Under the pieces are notes generated by a model that saw only the letters and a list, made by a program, of their open reading frames with translations, was not told the DNA's origin and did not search any database. Source: a bacterium (lineage in GTDB: Bacteria; Desulfobacterota; DSWW01). Taken from it: 64,000 bases of DNA. The first letter of the stretch is position 1. Every line of letters starts with the position of its first letter. Made by a program: the position numbers and the translations under genes. Positions 59,125 through 64,000 of this stretch are shown in pieces. Location of the stretch: assembly GCA_028277985.1 (NCBI GenBank), contig JANQFG010000273.1, positions 95,743 to 159,742 on the forward strand, read 5' to 3'.

Positions 59125-59817
59125 ATGGCAGGAAACGCTACCCGGCACAAGGACGTTGTCAAACGCAGGCAGAAGCGCGAAAAGCAGCAGAGGGCGCAGA
59201 GCATCCTCGATGCGGCCACAAAGGTCTTCCTGGCCAAGGGCTATGCCAGGACGACGATGGACGACATCGCCCTCGAGGCGGAGATCACGAAGCCGACCAT
59301 CTACCAGTACTTCAAAACAAAAGAACAGCTCTACTTCTCGCTCATGGCCCCATTCATAGAGGAGATCGGCAGAGGGTTGGAAGAGGTCGAGAAAAGGATG
59401 ATGGAAGATCATTACGAAACGGGCACCTCCCTGGTCCGTGACCTCTTTCAAGGCATGTACAGCGCCTTCAGGGAATTCCCATACACTTTCAGGGTGGTTC
59501 AGTTCTTCCAGCAGTCAGGGCGTATCTGGGAAATGTCCGATTCGGTCAGTTCGTCGTTGAATGAGAAAGGAAAGCGGAATTTCGAGCGGCTCCGCAGGGT
59601 GCTCGGCATGGGAATCGAAAAGGGTCTTCTCAAGACCTACAACGTCTATGAACTCACCGACGTTCTGTGGGGACTCTTTGTGGGAATCGTTCAGCTCAGT
59701 GATGTGAAATCGTATCGAACCAGTCGGAATCCGGCAGTGAACCGGTCGAATCCGAAGCTGGAAGCATCCGTGCATCTTGCAGAGAAGATCGTCGTGGACG
59801 CGATCGCCCTGTCTTGA
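59125..59817 (+). CDS. TetR-family regulator of the acyl-CoA locus
   Basis: 230 residues. Basic N-terminal tail (KRRQKREKQQRAQ), then HTH ILDAATKVFLAKGYARTTMD and IALEAEITKPTIYQYFKTKE. Helical C-terminal ligand domain. It is followed after 58 bases by an acyl-CoA ligase gene, so a fatty-acid, CoA-ester or aromatic-acid ligand would be expected. Autoregulation is supported by the inverted repeat in its own promoter. Confidence 0.87.
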   Translation: MAGNATRHKDVVKRRQKREKQQRAQSILDAATKVFLAKGYARTTMDDIALEAEITKPTIYQYFKTKEQLYFSLMAPFIEEIGRGLEEVEKRMMEDHYETGTSLVRDLFQGMYSAFREFPYTFRVVQFFQQSGRIWEMSDSVSSSLNEKGKRNFERLRRVLGMGIEKGLLKTYNVYELTDVLWGLFVGIVQLSDVKSYRTSRNPAVNRSNPKLEASVHLAEKIVVDAIALS

Positions 59818-59875
59818 AGTCACTTGGTCGCCCCTCACCCGGGGGGAATGAAGACAATCTACAAGGAGAGCGGCA

Positions 59876-61495
59876 ATGTCAGTGACCAGGAACCTTCCGG
59901 CCCAGGCGTACGAGGGCATCGTCTCTGAAACCTACGACGGCGTGGAAATGAGGAACTACCAGGACAGGCCCGACAACCTGGTGGCGATGCTCAAGGGCAC
60001 TGTAGAAAGGTTCGGAGATCGAGAGGCCGTGGTGGACGGACCGATCCGGCTGACCTACAGGGAGTTCGATCGGCTGTGCAACAACCTGGCCGCATCCCTC
60101 AAGGAATGTGGAGTGAAGAAGGGTGACCGCGTTGCGATTCTGATGCCCAACTCCTGGGAGTACGCGGTTTCGTTCTTCGGCATCGTACGCCTGGGAGGGA
60201 TCGCGGTCCTTCTGAACTGGCGATGCGCAGGGCCGGAGCTCGAGTACATGTTGAACGACTCGGGAGCGACCTGCCTGCTGATGCACGACTCTTTCTGGGC
60301 AACCATCGATGGGGTGAGGCAGAAGCTGGACAGTGTCAAAGGGATCTATGTCCACGGAGACGAGATCCCGGACGGAACCCTCCCGTACGCCGACCTCATC
60401 GAGAGAGATGCGCCGACCGAGACGGTGAGCGACCCGCCGGTGACGCAGGAGGACCCGGCGGCCATCCTCTACACTTCCGGGACCACGGGCTTGCCCAAGG
60501 GAGCCCTCGTGCTTCATCGCAACTGCATATCCAATGCCGTGAATGCGAAGAACATTGCGGAGGGAGATGAAAACGACCGGACCCTGATCATCGCTCCCAT
60601 GTTCCACGCCACAGGCATCCATTCCCAGTTGACCTCCTTCCTGAATATCGGAGGGTGCTCGGTAATCCACCAGACCTTTGACCCGATCGACACCCTGAGG
60701 ACGATCCAGGACGAGAAGATCAGCTTCGGCGCCGGTGTCGCCGCCATGTTCTGGGTGATCCTGAACATGGCCCCCTGGAAGGACTATGACCTGAGCTCGC
60801 TCCGTCACTTCGTCTTCGGCGGTTCTCCGGTGCCGGTCGAGCTCTTCAACCAGATGATCGAGAGTTTCCCCCAGGTCCAGTTCGGGAACGTCTTCGGCCT
60901 CACCGAGGCAACTTCGATCGTCACCTTCAACACCCATGAGAACGTCGTCCGCGTACCGAGCTCCGTAGGGCCGGCCGTGCCGATCGTGGACGTTAAGATC
61001 GTCGACCCGACCACGAACGAAGATGTCCCGGCCGGAAGAGTAGGCGAGATCCTGGTGAAGGGCCCGACGGTCGTAAAAGGTTACTGGAACAAGTCCGAGG
61101 CGAACGCACAGACCTTTGTGGACGGGTGGCTCCACACGGGCGACCTGGGCCACATGGATGAGGACAAGTACGTCTACGTGGTGGACCGCATCAAGGACAT
61201 GATCGTCTCCGGAGGGGAGAACATCTACTGCATCGAGGTGGAGAACGCGATCATGCAGCACCCGGCCGTGATGGAGGTAGGCGTAGTCGGCGTTCCGGAC
61301 CCGGTCATGCAGGAAGCAGTGAAGGCCGTCGTGTTTCTGAAGCCCGGGGCAACAGCCACCGAGGAGGAAATCATCGATCACTGCAAGCAGTTGATCGCCA
61401 GTTACAAGAAGCCGAAACACGTGGTCATCACCGAGGGCATGCTCCCCAAGAACCCCGGGGGCAAGATTCTGAAGAAGGCGCTCAAGGAGATGTGA
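59876..61495 (+). CDS. AMP-dependent acyl-CoA synthetase/ligase
   Basis: 539 residues, usual length. The A3 motif is ILYTSGTTGLPKGALVLHRN, A5 VQFGNVFGLTEATSI, A7 GWLHTGDLGHMDEDKYVYVV, A8 DRIKDMIVSGGENIYCIEVE, and A10 KNPGGKILKKALKEM with the catalytic Lys. It activates a carboxylic acid to its acyl-CoA through an acyl-adenylate. The N-terminal linker YEGIVSETYDGVEMRNYQDR precedes the ligase core. Substrate unknown; its neighbours (SDR and cobalamin mutase) suggest an acid that is rearranged and oxidised as a CoA ester. Confidence 0.9.
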   Translation: MSVTRNLPAQAYEGIVSETYDGVEMRNYQDRPDNLVAMLKGTVERFGDREAVVDGPIRLTYREFDRLCNNLAASLKECGVKKGDRVAILMPNSWEYAVSFFGIVRLGGIAVLLNWRCAGPELEYMLNDSGATCLLMHDSFWATIDGVRQKLDSVKGIYVHGDEIPDGTLPYADLIERDAPTETVSDPPVTQEDPAAILYTSGTTGLPKGALVLHRNCISNAVNAKNIAEGDENDRTLIIAPMFHATGIHSQLTSFLNIGGCSVIHQTFDPIDTLRTIQDEKISFGAGVAAMFWVILNMAPWKDYDLSSLRHFVFGGSPVPVELFNQMIESFPQVQFGNVFGLTEATSIVTFNTHENVVRVPSSVGPAVPIVDVKIVDPTTNEDVPAGRVGEILVKGPTVVKGYWNKSEANAQTFVDGWLHTGDLGHMDEDKYVYVVDRIKDMIVSGGENIYCIEVENAIMQHPAVMEVGVVGVPDPVMQEAVKAVVFLKPGATATEEEIIDHCKQLIASYKKPKHVVITEGMLPKNPGGKILKKALKEM

Positions 61496-61544
61496 ATCAG
61501 CACCCTGGCCACGTGCCCGTGTGCGTGCCCGTGCCCGAATATGA

Positions 61545-61575
61545 GGGGTCAGGGATCGGGGGTCAGGGGTCAGGC
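61545..61575. repeat. Tandem GGGGTCAGGGATC units
   Basis: GGGGTCAGGGATCGGGGGTC followed by AGGGGTCAGG, a direct tandem of the repeat family seen as a palindrome at 45776-45819. The flanking sequence is low-complexity (GTGCCCGTGTGCGTGCCCGT and CTCGTCGTCGTCCTCGTCC). Confidence 0.55.
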
Positions 61576-61653
61576 ACCGCGCAACCCCTCCTCGTGCTCG
61601 TCGTCGTCCTCGTCCTCGAGAAGGGAATAGGTGAACGGTCAAAGCGGAAAGAA

Positions 61654-61735
61654 GGGGTCAGGCCGAAACTATCAACCCTAGTGACACTCGGACCGCCAGT
61701 CGTGCCACCAGGGTTGATAGTTTCGGCCTGACCCC
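61654..61735. repeat. 26-bp perfect inverted repeat (MITE-like)
   Basis: GGGGTCAGGCCGAAACTATC followed by AACCCT (61654-61679) is exactly complementary to AGGGTTGATAGTTTCGGCCT followed by GACCCC (61710-61735), with a 30-base loop that itself begins and ends with short GTG/CAC complements. It lies between the ligase and SDR genes and could form a strong hairpin in the operon transcript. Confidence 0.85.
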
Positions 61736-61760
61736 AATCATGACCCCAATCCGGTGGGAA

Positions 61761-61784
61761 ATTGCTTCGCCTTAGGCTCGCAAT
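61761..61784. repeat. REP-like ATTGC...GCAAT palindrome
   Basis: ATTGCTTCGCCTTAGGCTCGCAAT pairs ATTGC with GCAAT and has a short GCC/GGC inner stem. Same family as 22496-22530. Confidence 0.55.
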
Positions 61785-61801
61785 ATCCGCTTCTTGTGGA
61801 A

Positions 61802-61832
61802 ATTGCGAGGCCGCGAGCGCGGCCGTGGCAAT
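61802..61832. repeat. REP-like ATTGCGAGGCCGCG palindrome
   Basis: ATTGCGAGGCCGCGAGCGCG then GCCGTGGCAAT, stem GGCCGCG/CGCGGCC with terminal ATTGC/GCAAT. Third copy of the family; it lies 44 bases upstream of the SDR start codon. Confidence 0.55.
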
Positions 61833-61875
61833 CCCCCATCCGAGGGCACCAAGACAAGAACGGAGGCAATCTAGG

Positions 61876-62664
61876 ATGCTATTAGAAGGCAAGGTCGCCT
61901 TGATCACCGGGGCGGCAAGGGGCATCGGGAAAGCAAGCGCCCTGGTGCTGGCCCGCGAGGGCGCAGACGTGGGCGTGGCCGATGTTCTGCCCGAGGTCGA
62001 AGAAACCGCACGGGAAGTCGCGGCCCTGGGCAGAAGCTCGGCCTTCGCACTGTTCGATGTGGCCGATCCTGCTCAGGTGGCCGAAGGCGTCGGCAGGATC
62101 CGGGATGAGCTCGGAGATATCCAGATCCTGGTCAACAACGCAGGGGTGGTCACGAATATCGCACGCCTGACGAAGATGACCCACGAGGCATGGCAGAGGG
62201 AGATCTCTATCAACCTGTCCGGGGCCTTCAACCTGATCAAGGAAGTCATCGGCCCGATGATCGACAGGAAGTGGGGCCGGATCATCAACATCTCCTCCGG
62301 TGCGGCCGCCGGAGGGCTTCACAAACAGATCGGCTACGCAGCGAGCAAGGCGGGTCTGCTCGGCATGACCAAGACCGTGACCCTGGAGCATGCTCGCGAC
62401 GGCATCACCTGCAACGCCATTCTTCCAGGGCTCATCGGTACGGAGCTCGCGAACATGATGCCCGAAGAGATACGGGATCGAGCAAAGGCGATGATCCCGG
62501 CCCGCCGTATGGGGGAGACCGAAGAGGTGGGTCATCTGATTGCGTTCCTCGCCTCTGACAAGGCAGCTTACATCAACGGCGCCGAGATCCGCCTGGACGG
62601 TGGTATGGGGCTCAACCTGGGCACCCTTGGGAGCAGGAAGGAAATCAAGGAGATGGACCAATGA
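61876..62664 (+). CDS. Short-chain dehydrogenase/reductase (FabG-like)
   Basis: 262 residues from the ATG at 61876; the longer frame to 61762 covers repeats. Cofactor motif TGAARGIGKASAL, NNAGVV, catalytic region ISSGAAAGGLHKQIGYAASK (Ser and YxxxK), and ILPGLIGTELANM. It would oxidise or reduce a 3-hydroxyacyl-CoA or similar alcohol with NAD(P). The stop overlaps the mutase start (ATGA). Confidence 0.9.
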   Translation: MLLEGKVALITGAARGIGKASALVLAREGADVGVADVLPEVEETAREVAALGRSSAFALFDVADPAQVAEGVGRIRDELGDIQILVNNAGVVTNIARLTKMTHEAWQREISINLSGAFNLIKEVIGPMIDRKWGRIINISSGAAAGGLHKQIGYAASKAGLLGMTKTVTLEHARDGITCNAILPGLIGTELANMMPEEIRDRAKAMIPARRMGETEEVGHLIAFLASDKAAYINGAEIRLDGGMGLNLGTLGSRKEIKEMDQ

Positions 62665-64000
62665 GCGAACAAGAGACCCGTTCCGGAATACCCCTGAAGC
62701 CGCTCTATACGCCTGAGGACGTAGAGGGTCAGGATTACGAAAAGCAACTCGGCGTTCCGGGGGAATTCCCCTACACGCGGGGCCGCCGGGCCGACCCGAG
62801 CGGCGGCTGGATGCACCGGGAGCTTTCCGGGGAGGGAGACCCGGTGCGTTCGAACGAACAGCTCAAGTATCTGTTGAGTCACGGGCAGATCGGCCTGGAC
62901 GTGATCGGCGACAGCCCCACCATGGCCTTCATGGATCCGGACCATCCTCTGGCGGCGAACGCCATCGGGACCCAGGGCGTGTCCCTGTGTTGCCTGGATG
63001 ATTTCCGGGCACTGTACAAGGATATTCCCCTGAATTCGGCGGTCCTGTCCGCTTCCCTGCCACCGATCATTACTGTCGCTGCCCTTCACCTGCTCGCCAA
63101 GGAGACCGGCATTCCCCTTGACCAGCTTCGAGGCTCGGTCATCCAGGCACCCTTCTACGCGGAAGAATGCGGGTACGCGGTCCACATGCCCTTCCGCCTG
63201 AGGCTCAGGCTGGCCGCGGACTGCATAGAGTTCTGTTCGAAGGAGATGCCCCGGTTCCATTCCTTTGTGGAAGACACCTACTTCTTCGACCAGGCCGGGC
63301 TGAGCGCGGTGGACGAGATGGCCCTGGGATTCATCGAGATCCGGCACCTGGTGCGGGAGCTCCTGCGCCGCGGCGTGGACATCGACACCTTTGCACCCCG
63401 CATCGCCATCCTGGTCGACTGCAACATGGACTTCTTCGAAGAGATCGCCAAGATCCGCGCCACAAGGCGCCTTTTCGCAAAGATGATGAAGGAGGAATTC
63501 GGAGCAAAGGACCGGCGCTCCTGGTCCGCGGTCATCACGAGCCACACCTCCGGTCTCTCCCTGACCCCACAGCAGCCGGTAAACAACATCGTCCGCGGCA
63601 CCGTTCAGAGCCTCGCCCTGGTCCTGGCCGGTGTCCAGGCCCTGGAGATCTCCGCCTTCGACGAGGCATACCGGACGCCCAGCCCGGAATCCCACATGGT
63701 GGCTCTCCGGACCCAGCAGATCCTCCATCTGGAATCGAACGTGGCCAAGGTGGTCGACCCTCTCGGCGGATCCTACTTCATCGAGTCCCTGACCGACGAG
63801 ACCGAGCAGCGAATCTGGAAACGCGTGCAGGAGATCGAGGCCATGGGGGACCCGGCCGACCTGTCGGACAAGGGCTGGTTCAGAAGGTTTTTCGAGGAGA
63901 CCATGGCCGAGTACTCGAGAAAGATCGCCGACGGCAGCATGGCGAAGGTGGGCCTGAACGTCTTCCAGATCCCGGAAGAAGAGGACACCCTGCTCAAGGA
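62661..64000 (+). CDS. Acyl-CoA mutase large-subunit homologue, divergent (cut by window end)
   Basis: First 446 residues. The fold is that of the methylmalonyl-CoA mutase barrel: GQIGLDVIGDSPTMAFMDPD, AGLSAVDEMALGFIEIRHLV, APRIAILVDCNMDFFEEIAK, RLFAKMMKEEFGAKDRR, TSGLSLTPQQPVNNIVRGTV and VVDPLGGSYFIE are all recognisable. Several signature positions differ: the usual active-site Tyr loop RQYAGFSTAEESN is absent, replaced by YTRGRRADPSGGWM. The RNTYIYPP region reads EECGYAVHMP, and HCQTSG reads SHTSG. This points to a mutase acting on another acyl-CoA, or an altered subunit. The B12-binding small subunit is outside the window. Confidence 0.8.
   Translation, partial: MSEQETRSGIPLKPLYTPEDVEGQDYEKQLGVPGEFPYTRGRRADPSGGWMHRELSGEGDPVRSNEQLKYLLSHGQIGLDVIGDSPTMAFMDPDHPLAANAIGTQGVSLCCLDDFRALYKDIPLNSAVLSASLPPIITVAALHLLAKETGIPLDQLRGSVIQAPFYAEECGYAVHMPFRLRLRLAADCIEFCSKEMPRFHSFVEDTYFFDQAGLSAVDEMALGFIEIRHLVRELLRRGVDIDTFAPRIAILVDCNMDFFEEIAKIRATRRLFAKMMKEEFGAKDRRSWSAVITSHTSGLSLTPQQPVNNIVRGTVQSLALVLAGVQALEISAFDEAYRTPSPESHMVALRTQQILHLESNVAKVVDPLGGSYFIESLTDETEQRIWKRVQEIEAMGDPADLSDKGWFRRFFEETMAEYSRKIADGSMAKVGLNVFQIPEEEDTLLK

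Noticed and set aside
59879..61642. Minus-strand open frame of 587 residues
   Set aside because: It is the antisense of the acyl-CoA ligase gene, with no motif and a His/Arg/Asp-rich composition typical of a shadow frame in high-GC DNA.
62568..63728. Minus-strand open frame of 386 residues
   Set aside because: Antisense of the mutase gene, which shows clear family motifs on the plus strand.

Overview
The window is high-GC bacterial DNA with dense, mostly operonic gene packing, outer-membrane proteins, many lipoproteins, a class III type multiheme cytochrome, large PAS-rich sensor kinases, a giant 2-hydroxyacyl-CoA dehydratase-type activase and cobalamin-mutase genes. That mix suits a Gram-negative anaerobe or facultative anaerobe of the Desulfobacterota (former Deltaproteobacteria) type. 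No rRNA or marker gene is present, so this placement is inference.

Layout. 1-1903: tail of a glycosyltransferase, a sulfotransferase-like gene and a GT2 glycosyltransferase (surface glycan). 1944-7729: complete RND efflux operon (outer-membrane factor, adaptor, pump). 7875-13804: PAS-rich sensor kinase, single-domain response regulator and hybrid kinase. 14364-14968: solitary CopG-type antitoxin and a 41-residue membrane peptide. 14965-21400 (minus): AddA/AddB-type helicase-nuclease pair. 21533-22462: alpha/beta hydrolase. 22532-27157 (minus): DUF1302-like porin, LolA-like protein and MMPL/RND exporter.

27336-40413 (minus) is the most unusual part. Three transcription units carry near-identical operator palindromes (consensus TTAGTAAGTAnTTACTAA) and share one TetR regulator. 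Unit 3: thioredoxin-fold protein, FadL-type porin, Cys-rich lipoprotein. Unit 2: helical lipoprotein, polytopic membrane protein, the TetR gene. Unit 1: a polytopic membrane protein with two GHxHI motifs, an SUMF1/NirV-like lipoprotein, heme O synthase, an FmdE-like exported protein, a tetraheme cytochrome lipoprotein, a Cys-rich lipoprotein and a NapH-like Fe-S membrane protein. A second FmdE-like protein and a more AT-rich group of small membrane proteins follow. I read this as a candidate uncharacterised envelope redox module; its substrate is unknown.

40543-49679 (minus): a TetR-controlled ABC-2 export operon (tetR, tolC-like, HlyD-like, two ATPases, two permeases) followed by a second ATPase/permease pair. 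49929-53310: hybrid kinase with three receiver domains, divergent from an HD-GYP membrane protein. 53582-58816: 1382-residue activase and two lipoproteins. 59125-64000: TetR regulator, acyl-CoA ligase, SDR oxidoreductase and the start of a divergent acyl-CoA mutase, together resembling a carboxylic-acid degradation operon.

Intergenic spacers hold several REP/MITE-like palindromes of at least two sequence families; no transposase gene is present. I saw no tRNA, rRNA, CRISPR array or prophage.
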